From Puccinia triticina (taxonomy: Eukaryota; Basidiomycota; Pucciniomycetes; Pucciniales; Pucciniaceae), in the NCBI RefSeq assembly GCF_026914185.1, contig NC_070562.1, forward strand, positions 2,294,001 through 2,358,000: a stretch of 64,000 bases of DNA, read 5' to 3'. Positions 12,868-23,751 of this stretch are shown one piece after another. Below the pieces are notes generated by a model that was not told the DNA's origin, did no database searches, and was given only the letters and a program-made list of their open reading frames with translations. A program made the position numbers and the translations under genes. The stretch's first letter is position 1, and each line of letters opens with the position of its first letter.

Positions 12868-13083
12868 ATGCTTCGTTTCCCGACTTCGATTCCTCTCAGA
12901 CCCGCCGAGTTTAATGAGTTTAAAGAAGCGATCCTCTCTCAGAAGGATTCTCAAGACACGGGACCAGCACCAGCCCAATCGTCGAGCGCCCAACCCAACT
13001 CAGTCGACCAAGCTGTCGAACGTGAGCGTAAGGAACTCCGTGAGCGCGCTCAGAAGTCGAAGGCCGAGCGTATCGGTCTCTGA
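12868..13083 (+). CDS. Small hypothetical protein (71 residues)
   Basis: I do not recognise this protein. It begins MLRFPTSIPLRPAEFNEFKE, has a Ser/Ala/Pro/Gln-rich middle, and ends in a charged, probably helical segment ELRERAQKSKAERIGL. Codon use looks genuine (many C-ending codons), and the sequence before the ATG is GC-rich and pyrimidine-rich like a promoter. A longer open frame (12596-13183) overlaps in another phase but is Arg/Ser/Pro-rich and looks like a by-product of base composition. The gene is convergent with the SSL1 relic on its right. Confidence 0.45.
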   Translation: MLRFPTSIPLRPAEFNEFKEAILSQKDSQDTGPAPAQSSSAQPNSVDQAVERERKELRERAQKSKAERIGL

Positions 13084-13314
13084 TTCGCAGCAGACATCCA
13101 CCCGGCCAAACTCATCGATATCCAAGTCGGCCTTAGAAACTGGAAATATCAAGCAAAACGTAAAACTGGTAAGAAAAATCTAACTTTACTTCATTCTTAA
13201 CAGGTAGAACCAGAAATACAATTCTGCCCGAGTATCTGAGAAGATTCCGAGATTGATCATTAATTGATTTGTATTTCAATGAAGGGTGAAAGAGAGCGGA
13301 GACATGGGAAAGTT

Positions 13315-15604
13315 TCAACAGCAACCAGGACATAAGCCAAGTTGTTCATGATAAACATCGCACTCGTAACAAAACATATTTTTACATCGGGGACGATGAT
13401 ATACATTCATTGAAGGATCGTTAGCTTTGGCGGCATTAACCGGATCACCATTACTTTTATAATTGGCCGGGGGCTGTTTGTTCATTTGCGTTTCTTTGTC
13501 GCAACCAAAGCATTTCAAAGTTTGATCTGGGAGACTGGATACCGATATATATTTTTTGCATAGATATCGCTCATCCGTTTTCTTCATGTGAGTACCAAAC
13601 ACAGGCCGATAGGAGAGAGAGAGAGAAACAGGCAAAGGATGTAATGGAAAATGGGTAAAACTGACGAATTAGCGTTCTCAATTGCTGACGGGAAATAGAT
13701 GTCGATAACTTCTAGCCAGATGAGGCGAGCTGACGAAGGTCAAACCAAGACAAGACAGTTTGTAGGGATTTCGCAGTTTTTAGATCCACAGCGAGGGCAG
13801 ATAAAGCCGGTCGACTGGAGCTTCGAATTGCATGCACAGAACGAATGGCTCGATGCATCCACTTGGTGTTCGTCATGGGTGATCTTATTTGGGAAGCCAA
13901 TTTGGATAAGACTTGAGCTTTGCGTCTTCGGTCCGTTCGACGCCGACTTCGCGATCGGTGGAGGTGAAATCGCCTCAAGCAACAGCTAGTTGAAATGATG
14001 TTCATTCAAATTACGCCATATTGACCTAAAATTACGAAGTAAATGTCAATTTCAGAGGAAAGGCATCTCGAAAAGACATATCAGGCAGAGTCTGTTAAAA
14101 CTGGCCTTGTGTGCATTTACAAATCTCCTTACAGATTCTGACCTCTGCAGCTAGACCGACCATGGAGACTCTCATTCTAGAAATACTGAATTCAAATAAT
14201 CAGAGAATTGGGAGTCAGGTTTTCCTTTACAGCATCGAAGTCGGAGAAGATGGATAGATTGTAGATATAGCTTTTTGCAGACGTTTCCGGAAGTCAGGTC
14301 CCGATGATAATACCTTGGATTGACGTCCGATGTTTGAGAAGGGTAGATCACGATCAGACGCGCGAGTGGAGAAATGCGATGAAAGAAGAATGGTTACCAA
14401 TCTTTCTCTAAGTTTTCAAGGGTTTTATTGATATCATCTGGATCACAAGTAGTAAGTGAGCCAAGATTACGAGTACCTCCCTTGAGCCATGTGATGGTAA
14501 ATGTCTACAAAGATAGCATTGAGATCGAAGAAGGGCGGCTTTCAGCAAGGAATTAAAATGTATTTAAGATAAAGAAAGATTGACAAACTAACGCCAGACT
14601 AGCTCGAGCCATCTCTAATGAATTTTGCAATGAAGGTTCTCCAGAAGGAGTCAATTTCGCTTTATTGCTGAGTGCCTTATGATGATCCAATGGATTTCCT
14701 GTAGACCCACCATTAAAAGTACACAGGAAGATCAGAACGATATTTATCAGAAATTCTGGCAAAAGTTTACATGATGTTGAGGAATAAGAACAAAAGATTG
14801 TATAGAAGTTGAAGATTAACCTGATAAACCACTCAACCTGTCGGCAATTGCGTCCTTCGTGATCAGGATACATACTTGACTGATTGGATTCCGATCGAAG
14901 AACTCTGTGACGAATTCCTATAAAATGTCGAGGGAGAGGTAGAAAGAATTATTCAGTCGGCCATTATGAGGAAGATTTTCATCATCAAAAGTTGGAGGAA
15001 ATGAACTCAATACCTTGGCATAATCAAGCGACATATCCAGTCGGTTCCGCCGAAGGTCGCGATCGGTCATGGCGAGCGAAACATCTATTATCGAACAGAG
15101 ATGCCTGATGATCTCGCGTTGAATCGAAGTGGTATCACGTATGACTCTGTTGAGGATGAAATAAATAAATAAATAAACCTGGGTCATGAGTTATCCTCAC
15201 CTAGTTGGCTATGGAGCTGGTTCTCACCTCCACCGTTTGTTTGCAATCAGTTGGTTGACCGCACTTTCGAGACTGCCAGATTCGTCTTCCCAGGAGTATC
15301 CTTCTCCGTCTTTGCTGGGGTAGGCTGTTGCGTTCTTCTTGTGCTTCTTCTGCGGGCCGGCAGCCTTGGCCCGATCTGTCTGAGCTCCTTTCGCTTTTCG
15401 GTCCGCCCTTGCTGCCGTGCCGGGTATCCAATCGCCATCCGGGTCTTCTTCCGAGCGACCCACGTGCGCGTAATAAGGAAGAGTTCGCGGTGGAGATGCC
15501 CTGGGCCCGGTCGACAAGCCCGCGTGACAGGTGCTCGCTCTGAACACTGTGACAGCCCGCCTGCAAGTGTAACAGAACACATCAACACCCACATTCGCAA
15601 GCAT
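13315..15604 (-). pseudogene. SSL1: TFIIH subunit SSL1/p44 homologue with several lesions
   Basis: SSL1 (human p44) is the von Willebrand-fold, zinc-binding TFIIH subunit that supports the XPD helicase in transcription and repair. Homology runs in order through YSWEDESGSLESAV (15.27 kb), REIIRHLCSIIDVS and DRDLRRNRLDMSLDYAK (15.1 kb), EFVTEFFDRNPIS (14.9 kb), GNPLDHHKALS and GEPSLQNSLEMA (14.65 kb), SHGSREVLVIL (14.48 kb), SLTTCDPDDINKTLENL (14.43 kb), RVSMVGLAAEVRICKEIC (14.15 kb), FICPRCGSKNCEIPTNC (13.77 kb) and CPGCC (13.32 kb). Readable exons: 15604(?)-15228, 15146-15014, 14917-14821, 14698-14593, 14504-14398, 14185-14065, 13986-13690, about 13635-13315. Defects: a 1-nt shift near 14462; in-frame TAA at 14095-14097; GC instead of GT at donor 14064; a frame change at about 13747 that removes a zinc Cys; and Arg (13393-13395) where the C-terminal finger should have Cys. 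No convincing start codon was found. A decayed duplicate is likely; error-prone assembly is the alternative. Confidence 0.85.
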
Positions 15605-16806
15605 GGTAAGTTGTTGTGCAAAAAAGGGAATAGGACGTACGGCAAGAACTGAGGACTCATCTTTATCTCATCCGATCAAATTGTAGTTGATATTCTCAGT
15701 CTTCAAGACTCTAACCGGACAAGAAGTGACGATTGAACTCAAGAACGATTTGGCCATTCAAGGCACTTTACCTAGCGTGGATCAGTTGAGTACAACAAAC
15801 GCTTCTATGATCGGTATAAATTAATCGTATATATCGGTCACCTAACTTAACTGAGTCCCACCCTCCTACAGGTGGAGTGGTAAAACACTGGTCGCATTGC
15901 GCCGACCGGAGGGAGGGACTTACACGCCAAACGGACTTACAGGCTGACAGCATTTGTTTTTTTGGTGGGGACTTTTTTAAAACTGCTCTCACCCATCCAT
16001 TTCCTGTCCAATTTCATTATTGTTTGGATTTCCATGATGACCAAAGTCTTCTTTATCCATGTACTATACCCGCCTATCCCCAACCTGTCTTCTTGATCTG
16101 CAATGTCCCTTGTAACATCATGAGTTTTGGATTCTGTACAGTGTGAACTTTGTAATATAGGATGAAGCGTACCACAGATAGTCACAAAAAATGGATCTGA
16201 GGGGTTCTGAAGGCCTTGAAAAATTTGGAAAAATTTGGAGAGATTCTCCTTGATCTTGGGAATCTTTTGTTCCACCAAACCTTTTCTGCCCAATGGGAAA
16301 GGGTGAAGCCAGAAGCATTTGAAAAAATACATAGTTCTGATTCTGTCAGCCCAAACTTGGACATTGGGTGTAAGTCCCTCCTTGGGAGGGTCCCGGCGGG
16401 ACAGTGTCTCCCCTCAAATAGAGGGACTTTGTTAAGTTAGATCAGTCACCCACAAGCTGATTTGATATTGCTTGGGCTCGTGGCTTTCCCATAGATTCCT
16501 CAACCTCAAACTTGAAAATATAAAAGTCCTCGATCAAGAGCAACATCCTCACATGGTCAGCATATTCCAGCCAGGGGTTTTTTGCCTTGTTTGTTTGAAA
16601 ATCATATGGTCCTCCTCAAGTTCCTTGAAAACTGACGGCAGTAAACATATCTATCTTAATCTCCAAAAAACAAAACCGCGTGATGATATTGAACGAAACG
16701 CGTTAGATGGCGGTGAAGAACTGTTTCATAAGAGGCTGAGTGGTCAGATACGTACAAATCCTAAAAGCTGCCGTAGACACTCAACTACTGGAAGACGCAA
16801 CCCGTA
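15603..16806 (+). pseudogene. LSM2: LSM2 (U6 snRNA-associated Sm-like protein) homologue with in-frame stop
   Basis: LSm2 is part of the Lsm1-7 and Lsm2-8 rings in mRNA decay and U6 snRNP. Exon 1 is only the ATG (15603-15605), followed by a GTAAG donor. Exon 2 (15687-15784) reads LIFSVFKTLTGQEVTIELKN then DLAIQGTLPSVD, the Sm1 motif. Exon 3 starts at 16495 with FLNLKLENIKVLDQEQHPHM. A further exon near 16715-16800 reads VKNCFIRG, then a TGA stop where the family has Ser, then VVRYVQ and AAVDTQLLEDATRK. The intron between 15785 and 16494 holds a 599-bp transposon. The short final exon was not found. Head-to-head with the SSL1 relic, so they presumably shared a promoter. The TGA removes the Sm2 motif, so the product would be non-functional. 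Confidence 0.83.
15842..16440. mobile_element. Non-autonomous Mutator-like element in an LSM2 intron
   Basis: 599 bp with inverted ends CTAACTTAACTGAGTCCC and GGGACTTTGTTAAGTTAG, flanked by ATCGGTCAC (15833-15841) and ATCAGTCAC (16441-16449), a 9-bp duplication with one mismatch. It has no transposase. Subterminal blocks repeat the GGGAGGGACTTAC and AAGTCCCTCC motifs seen in the 39437-40110 copy. The insertion sits fully inside the intron, so it need not have destroyed splicing. Confidence 0.85.
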
Positions 16807-17236
16807 AAGGTACACCAAGCAGCTGAAGCTTGGGAGGGAGTGGGTTGCTGGAGGCGGCTGTTCACCGAGCAACACGGAATTAAAAATAAACCACAACTCC
16901 TTCTCAAATGCCCTGTGGCAAAGTTGAACTTGTAGCTGCCCATCTCGGACATCCCAGCTTGATATTGTGACTTGAGTGGCTCAACACTGTAGATTACGTG
17001 AGGAAAACTCTCCTCAGCCCGGGCTTGTCCAGGAATGAGTATGGTTTGTGCTGCGACGAGTCTAGGAGATGTCTGACATCTATGTCACAACAACCCCCCT
17101 CTTGTCGCAGACGCCATTGCACGTACAACAAGTCAGACAAGAAATAAGAGTAGAGAAATATAAAAAGTAGGAAAAGGAAAAAAAGAAAGAAAAAATAACA
17201 TACATTGCACAACACCAAAGATCACAGTTTACAGAA
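16807..17236. other. Intergenic, no gene seen
   Basis: Sequence downstream of the LSM2 relic. No domain, element end or tandem repeat could be supported. The left end may contain the missing last LSM2 exon. Confidence 0.4.
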
Positions 17237-17661
17237 TAGGGGGGTTCACAATAGGACGGTTCACGTAGGGCCAAAATCAGCAAGACCAAAATAAAGTTTA
17301 TCCCACGGTGTGGTAGAGGGAAAAGTGAAAAATCAAAAGTTTTTTCTCATGCATATATTTACTCACCCTAGGCCTCAAGATACCACCAAATGGACCTCAG
17401 AAATGGATTCTACGGCCAATTTTACCCTTAGTCACCACTGGAAGTGTCACCGGAACCCCCCTGGATTGGAAGTTGCACCCTCTTGGACCCTCATGGACAC
17501 AGCCAGCCCCAGTCATCAACCTGTCACAACCCTCAAGTCACCTTTCCCAGGTATACACATACTCAGCCCCAGCCAAACACATACTCTTTTCTATCCCTCT
17601 TATCTCCACTGCTTATGCAGGGGACCAACCCCATTTCTTCTGTATTTGACATGTCCCTGCC

Positions 17662-18035
17662 AACAGTGGGCTGCTACGCTGCGCTAGAAATCAGCTAACT
17701 GCCAATTACAGCGGCGCAGCTGGCAGCAGGATTTTCCAAACTCCCTGAATTGTGCAGTCCTAATTGACTGATTCCTCAGGGAGGCTTATAGTTCAATCCA
17801 CGCAAGGCAAGCAGTTGAATGCTGCAAAACAGACCATGTTAGCTGAACTGTCCTCAAAATGGAATTTTGGCTCTGCATCTCATAATGACTCCCTGATGCA
17901 ATGGTCCTGCTGTACCATTTTGATCAGGGAGTCTCCTAGAATATTCTCACCAGTTTAAGTCATTCAATGCTGTAGAAAGGGCCGCGTAATCCGCTGTTAG
18001 CTCATTTTTTGGTGTAGCGTAGCGGCCCACCGTTG
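17662..18035. mobile_element. hAT-type MITE nested in solo LTR A
   Basis: 374 bp, flanked by the perfect 8-bp repeat TCCCTGCC (17654-17661, 18036-18043). Inverted ends AACAGTGGGCTGCTACGCT and AGCGTAGCGGCCCACCGTTG. The homologous LTR at 44281-45684 lacks it and has the site only once. The 8-bp duplication and CAGTGG-like ends point to hAT. Confidence 0.9.
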
Positions 18036-18310
18036 TCCCTGCCTCATTTATGCACCCCTTGCAGCTGCATGCAGTCTTCCGACCCTATTTCTGCACTCCT
18101 TGCATTTGTCTGACACCGCTCATGCACCCCTGTATTTGACATTTCCCCGCTTTGTTTATGCACTCCTTGCATTAGTATGACATCATCTTTCATTTCTCAC
18201 CCCACTTTCTGCCTGTTTTTAGTATCTTCTGACACCACTTGTACGCAGCCCACCAGCTGAAAATCCCTCATCCAGGGTCCCCCTTGTAGCTAAAATCCCT
18301 CACATTTGTC

Positions 18311-18318
18311 TATATAAG
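18311..18318 (+). promoter_or_regulatory. TATA box of solo LTR A
   Basis: TATATAAG about 15-45 bp after two copies of AAAATCCCTCA (18262 and 18292 regions) and followed by a CT-rich tract. The same arrangement is found in the LTRs at 35633, 44281 and 48060. Confidence 0.6.
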
Positions 18319-19134
18319 GAGCTCTCTCCCCCCCAGTTGTTTTTCCCTCAGTTCAGTACCCACCAGTTATACAGATATCACCCATTAGCCTTTATATCAC
18401 CCTCAAACTTTATAACATTACCATATCATCCCTCTCATCTGCAATAACCACTGAGCTCACTCTCATATTCTCATACTCTCATATCTCCTGGTTGCATATC
18501 ACGCACCTGTCATGAGTTACCCGGTTCCTGGTTCAACTCCCAACTGAGACATATACATACCCTTCTCAGTCCAGACACTCTTCTCAACTTTTTATATCAC
18601 CTTCTCAAGGACCTGTGTTCAACCCCCACCGGAAACAACGAGTCAACTTTCACCCTTTCCATCATCATAAACCCTCTCAAATCCCCCATACCTGTCATTG
18701 AACAACTTCATCTGGAACTAGACCAGACCTATCACTTGATTAAAACTTGCCAAGTTTAGCTGGGTCTTGTTATCTGATAGTATAGAAGGGCAGAGTTTGC
18801 ACCTCCATCATACCCCTCACCATTCAGAAAAAGGGTTTCACAACCACTTTTAAGTATTACAACGGTCCCAGCCAATTTGGCTGGGTGGGCTTGCTGATTT
18901 ATAACATCAGCAGGGTTGAAAAATACCTACGTTAACCGTCCTATTAGGATAAAAATAAAGGGTAAGGGTTATTTAAGGACTTTATTATCATTTTTTTAAA
19001 AAACATCTGGCAAGATGTACAGGATTGGGTGTCCCCTGAGAGTCAGAGCAACTTCTTCATTTTCTAAAAAAATATTCATAAAGGCTTAAAATTAGCTTTA
19101 AAGTTTTATTTTTATCCTCCTGTGAACCCCCCTA

Positions 19135-21079
19135 ATATATATACAGCCCAAGGCTTTTAGTAACTACTAGAGTTCAAGGCGGCTACGCCGCTGCCCCTTT
19201 AGAGGTACAGCTTATGCAATGTTTAGGCTAATGCTGACACAGCTACACAACTGCACATTCCCTCCAGAGACCACCCTACATGGCTTGACAGTTTGAATCA
19301 CTATGATTCATAAGAATCTTTGCGCATTTAACTGATGTCAGTTCACCCTCTTTGTTTATATAAATAAATTAAAATTAAAATCATTCAATTGCATTGTGCA
19401 ACCATCCACTTACTTTCCTCCTTTGACCAAAACAGAGGACACTGAATTGGGCAGTTGAGGAGAATTTGAACAAAAATGTTTGCTCCTGCACCTCAAATAT
19501 GCAAAAGAGCACTGATCACCAAACAAGATGGAGTGCTACAACCAAGTGGATTCTGGTACTGGTCAATGTTTTCAGACCCATTTGTGGTGTGATTGCTTGT
19601 GTTCCTTGATATCAGCATAATCAGCAAGGTTACCTTTAACCACCCCACATCTGTTTGTAAAGTCAAGCTCAACATAGGTGTGATTAGTTTTCAAGTTTTT
19701 ATTCTCAAGGGCATGCCTTGAGGTCATTCTTTCCCAATATTTGATGAAAGACACATTGTGTATATTTTACAGTGGATTTGGTGCTTGGTTTGCATGTAAG
19801 TTGGAGGGAGTTTCTCTGAGGATTTTTGATTAGAATGGGGCTGATCATAATTATCAGCTTCTGTTGAGAAGTAAGTGTTAGAATCACATCATTGCACAAT
19901 TGAAATCAGAAACAGAGGGTGTAAGCTGTCCATCAAGTTACAGCCTGAGCCAATGCTCAATCAGCCTTCAATCCAAGCAGTTTATAGAGCTGAGCGCCTA
20001 AATTTCCCTCAATTGAGCCCGCCTTCAGCTGATGTGCGCGCATTCATTTGAAGCAATCAACCGTCTGAGTTTCACTATCTTGACTTGTTAGTGGCCAGAG
20101 AAGATGGCTGCAGGGGAGCCCTTCTTAGGATTTCTGGCATTGGCAGCCTTCTTGTTTTCCGCGGAAGGCTCACAGACATCTCTCTCACCAGACAGCTTCA
20201 AGAAACTATGGAAGATGACCCGGTAAGGTCTGGTTTGTATGAAGGGATTCCAATTTGAATTGTTTCCAAAAACAAGCACGCCAAAATCCAAGTTTATTAA
20301 AACCACAGTTTCACAGAAACTGACTTCATGGGTTCATGCTGCATTTCATTGAAATTGCAGGCAGAAGAAATTAAAAGTTTGAAATTTGTGTTCCTTAAGT
20401 TTGAAAAGTAAGTTTGAAAAGTTTAAGTTTTTTTTTTTTAGTACAGGGTTTATGGTTTGTTTGAGTTTAAATTATTGTTTTTGTGTGTTTTGATTGTGTT
20501 CAAATGTTTTTGTTTTGTGTAAGTTCAAAGTTTAAATGTTATTGTGTTGTGTGAGTTCAAAGTTTAAATTTTCTTGTTTTGTGTGAGTTTAAAGTTTAAA
20601 TTGTTAAAGTTTTGTTTGGGTTTGGAATTTTTGTTTTTTGAAATCAAGAAGGGGCCTACTCAAATGAAATAGGAGGCCTTCAGGGAGGGGGTGGACAAAA
20701 CCAGATCCCCTGGGGGGACAAACAGCTTCCCCCCCAGCCCTTTAAGTATCCGACCAAGCTCACACACCCTGGGCCCTGACATCCTCCAAACCAAAACTTG
20801 ACAACTTGCTTGTCAGGGCCCTGCGGCCTGTACAGGCCTGTACACACTCATCCGAGTGTTTACAGATCAGCTTGAGAGCTTGAATCCTCAAGATGACCCG
20901 TCAGGGTCATCCAGACATGTTCTGGATCCGAGGAACTTGGCTGTGAGTTATAGTTCAATTGTGTCCCCACTTGCTGGGAGGCATCCTTCCCGAGGTCTCC
21001 ATCTCCTCTCAATATCCGTCTGTAGTGGTATTGGGCTCACACCTCTCGACAACCGGTACAGACCGGCATCAATCAGGTT
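19135..21079. other. AT-rich intergenic region with degenerate T/G-rich repeats
   Basis: No gene supported. From about 20395 to 20640 an irregular repeat of the form GTTTTGTGTGAGTTCAAAGT is visible at 40-60 bp spacing. The rest is unremarkable. Confidence 0.5.
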
Positions 21080-21360
21080 CACTCCTCCTCTCCAATGACT
21101 GGTCTGTGCCGGTCATCAAGGGGAGTCATAGCTCTCAATGACTGTTCTGTGCGGTCATCGAGGGGAGTCATAGCTCTCAATGACCGGTGTGTACCGGTCA
21201 TCGAGGGGACTCCGCAGTATATTACCCCTCAATGGTCGGTCCGACCGGTCATGGTCTCTCACCTCCCGATGACCGGTTGGACCGGCCATCAAGGGGTCAC
21301 ACACCTCTTGATGACTGGTCAGACCGGCCATTGAGGGGTCACACACCTCTTGATCCAAGC
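21080..21360. repeat. Palindromic minisatellite of the ACCGGTCAT family, short block
   Basis: About five degenerate units of 50-60 bp built from CAATGACCGGT, an ACCGGTCATC(A/G)AGGGG arm and a short spacer, so each unit folds on itself. The same motif fills 28470-29690. Confidence 0.75.
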
Positions 21361-21361
21361 T

Positions 21362-23213
21362 GGACCCCCGCGCCCTTCTGCTCCCCTCCTCCCCCTCCTC
21401 CGATGACAACAACCCGGCTCCTCATCTGCCCGTGACCACCATGGCTGGCCCTACAGCGGCCCCAAAACACGCCCCGTCACACCCGCTCCAGGCATACATA
21501 TATTTCTCTCTATAACCTTTCCGACGGCACAGCGGGGCTGACGGTGTCGGCGTTCACTTGTAGCCGCCTGGGGCCTCGCGGTAGCCCATCAGAGGCGGGA
21601 TCAAACGCTGGGCCATCGTCCACGGGCGCCTGCATTGGACCTAACAGGCGCCTTGCGCCTCGAGACGAGGAGGAGGCCGTTCTCGCGTAGCCTTGGCTTC
21701 TGCTGCGCCCGAGATCGCTCGGGACATTCTCCCTCCCCGTCTCCTCTTCATTATCTCCCCAAAACAACGTCGTCTGTCTCTCTCTCTCTCTCTCTCTCGT
21801 ATATATATGTGTGTATAGTTTCTCTCATCTTGGAAGTGGGCGGACTGGACAGAGAGGGGTGGGGATGTGTGCCTCTATCAGTGTCAAATTTCAATATATA
21901 TTCTGCTGTGCCCTGTCTCCGCAGTTGTCCTATAAATTCTCTCTCTCTCTCTTGATCTCTCTACAAGGTGTGACTAGATTTTATGACAGGTGCTGCTCAT
22001 AACACTCATATCACAAGCCAAACTGGTCATCCTACTCTAAGTGCAGCAATAGTGTAATTCTGCTAGAACTGAGCATGAAATGTGTCATCTGTTAGCATTT
22101 TTGTGATATTGCTAACATTTCCAGCCAGAAAACCTAGCAGCAGTTCTGTGTTAAACAGCTATTGTAACAGAAAAATCTATTGAAAGCAAATAAAACCACT
22201 GGAACGGAGTGTAATATTTTGTCTCAGCTTTGAGCAGTGTTGCACTCAGCTCACCATTTCCTTCAGAAAAAATGACTGCTGTGCTGCATTACTTCAATTT
22301 TCAAGTTGAAAAATCAATCAAATGCTCCTGATAGGTGTAGCACTGCTAAAGTCAGGCCAAAATCACAGAAAATGAGAGCTGTGGCAAAGGCAACTATGCT
22401 TGTGCAATGTGGTCATTTAGCACAGTGTAGTATGTGACCCACCTTTGTCAAATGGATTGGTGGTTATTTAAAATGCAAGATCAAAGATATTTGTGTATTG
22501 TGGCAAGCTATACAATCCAGGTGTTTTGTATTGCTAAGCTGATAAAGGAAATCCACTACCTGTTTATTTGTATTAAAAACATGATACAATACTCATAATT
22601 GGTACAATATTGTATTGTATCAGTTTCCCTTTTGATTGAATCACAAGGTAGAAACTAGGAGTTATACATCTGATAATCCATACACAGGACTGATGTGGAA
22701 TCTATAGCAAGAGCTGCCATGGTGGAAGGGTGTGGAAGGAAGCAGTTTCCCAAAGATGTGGGAGAATGTGTTGCATTATGGATTGAGCACAGCTGTGTTT
22801 ATTGAAGTATTGGAATTGGATGAGATTAGGTGGGAGTGGCAATGGGCCCTAAATTTTGCAGCGGCGCAGCCGCCTTGGCCTCTAGTGTATGTAGATATTG
22901 AGATTATTTTGTGAGTGAGTATAAAAAGGGGCGAAGAGAGGGAGGCAAGGAGGGAGAAAAGAGAGGTACGGGGGGGGGGGGGGGGGGGACGAGCAGGGAG
23001 AAAAGAGAGGTGGAGAGAGAAACAGAGATAAATCAACATAAAGGACCAACCAGTTCCTGGAACCAATCCGGCAATCAGGCTCACCAAAATTATCGATTGG
23101 ACCTGTGCTTTGGTGAGGTGGGAGAGTAGGGGAAGTGCTTCTGGGTAGGATGAGAGGAGTGAGTAGAGTATACTTGTATTTGAATGCAACTGTGTTGGAA
23201 ATTTACCGCGTAA
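21362..23213. other. Intergenic region with simple repeats
   Basis: Holds a CT microsatellite (21775-21800), a TA/GT stretch, a 19-G homopolymer at 22970-22988 and a GGGAGAAAAGAGAGGT direct repeat around it. No supported gene. Confidence 0.5.
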
Positions 23214-23488
23214 TAGGAGTGTCCCAAAGCCCACTCCATTATAGGAGTGTGCCAAAGCAGACTCTGTAATAGGAGTGTGCCAAAGCACACTCCTTTATGG
23301 GGGTGTGCCAAATCAAATTCCGTTATAGGGGTGTGCCAAATCACACTCCGCTATAGGGGTGTGCCAAATCACACTCCGTTATATATAGGAGTGTGCCAAA
23401 ACACACTCTGTAATAGGAGTGTGCCAAAACACACTCCGTAATAGGAGTGTGCCAAAACACACTCTGTAATAGGAGTGTGCCAAAACAC
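23214..23488 (-). repeat. 28-bp palindromic minisatellite, block 1
   Basis: About ten diverged units of a 28-bp repeat: CCAAA, GCACACTC, six to eight variable bases, GAGTGTG. The two arms are complementary, so each unit can form a hairpin. Single units recur at 23690-23730, 24400-24440 and 24875-24905. Longer blocks are at 26269, 27068, 31313 and 38245. Confidence 0.85.
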
Positions 23489-23492
23489 AATC

Positions 23493-23690
23493 CTTTAAGC
23501 GCGTACAAAGGATCAAATGGAAGCATGAGAAAGTGTTGCTGTTACTTTTGACCTGCTGGAACGGGACTGACCTTTAAGGGATGCCAAAGCACAATCCGTT
23601 AAGGGAGTAAAAAGAATCAAATGGAAGAATGAGAAAATGTCGCTGTTACTTTTGGCCTGCTGGAACGGGACTGACCTTTAAGGGATGCCA
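23493..23690 (+). repeat. About 100-bp dispersed repeat, two copies (third at 24903-24985)
   Basis: Two adjacent copies of a segment containing AAATGGAAG(C/A)ATGAGAAA, GTTGCTGTTACTTTTG and CCTGCTGGAACGGG. A third copy follows a single 28-bp unit at 24903-24985. Each copy is bordered by 28-bp minisatellite units, so the two spread together. Confidence 0.75.
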
Positions 23691-23751
23691 AATCACACTC
23701 CGTAATAGGAGTGTGCCAAAGCACACTCCATCACCTGTGGCACTATAATTC

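Larger units (their letters stand above)
17309..18861 (+). mobile_element. Large solo LTR (copy A)
   Basis: TGTGG...TTACA, 1553 bp including a nested 374-bp element, flanked by ACGG (17305-17308 and 18862-18865). It is homologous over nearly its full length to the inverted copy at 44281-45684; without insertions the two are about 1.17 and 1.18 kb. It has a TATA box at 18311 and polypyrimidine after it. Open frames inside are shared by both copies only because the DNA is homologous; they show no domain. Confidence 0.85.
17254..18941. mobile_element. MITE with GGACGGTTCACGTAGG ends, nested in the G6 MITE
   Basis: Inverted ends GGACGGTTCACGTAGG and CCTACGTTAACCGTCC (one mismatch), flanked by TA on both sides (17252-17253, 18942-18943). 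Without its own insertion it would be roughly 130 bp. It inserted 15 bp inside the left end of the G6 MITE. Confidence 0.8.
17239..19132. mobile_element. MITE with GGGGGGTTCACAA ends (family G6), interrupted
   Basis: Outer shell of a four-level nest. The left end GGGGGGTTCACAATA is separated from the rest of the element (from 18944) by another insertion. The right end is the complement TGTGAACCCCCC. TA flanks both ends (17237-17238, 19133-19134). Two uninterrupted copies of about 200 bp lie at 25339-25537 and 46878-47078, which makes the reconstruction secure. TA duplication suggests a Tc1/mariner-type origin. Confidence 0.85.

Noticed and set aside
12596..13183. 195-codon plus-strand frame overlapping the small hypothetical gene
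   Set aside because: Arg/Ser/Pro-rich composition typical of a shifted frame through GC-rich DNA. The 71-residue frame has more natural composition, though neither is certain.
15251..15652. 133-codon plus-strand frame and two alternative minus-strand frames
   Set aside because: Shadows of the first SSL1 exon; only the minus frame with YSWEDESGSL shows homology.
17310..17698. Open frames MDSTANF... present at both 17.4 kb and 45.4 kb
   Set aside because: Conserved only because the two solo LTRs are homologous DNA. No domain, and differences between the copies do not favour silent positions by eye.
21635..21955. 106-codon frame next to a CT microsatellite
   Set aside because: Ser/Leu-rich reading of simple repeats, with no homology or gene signals.
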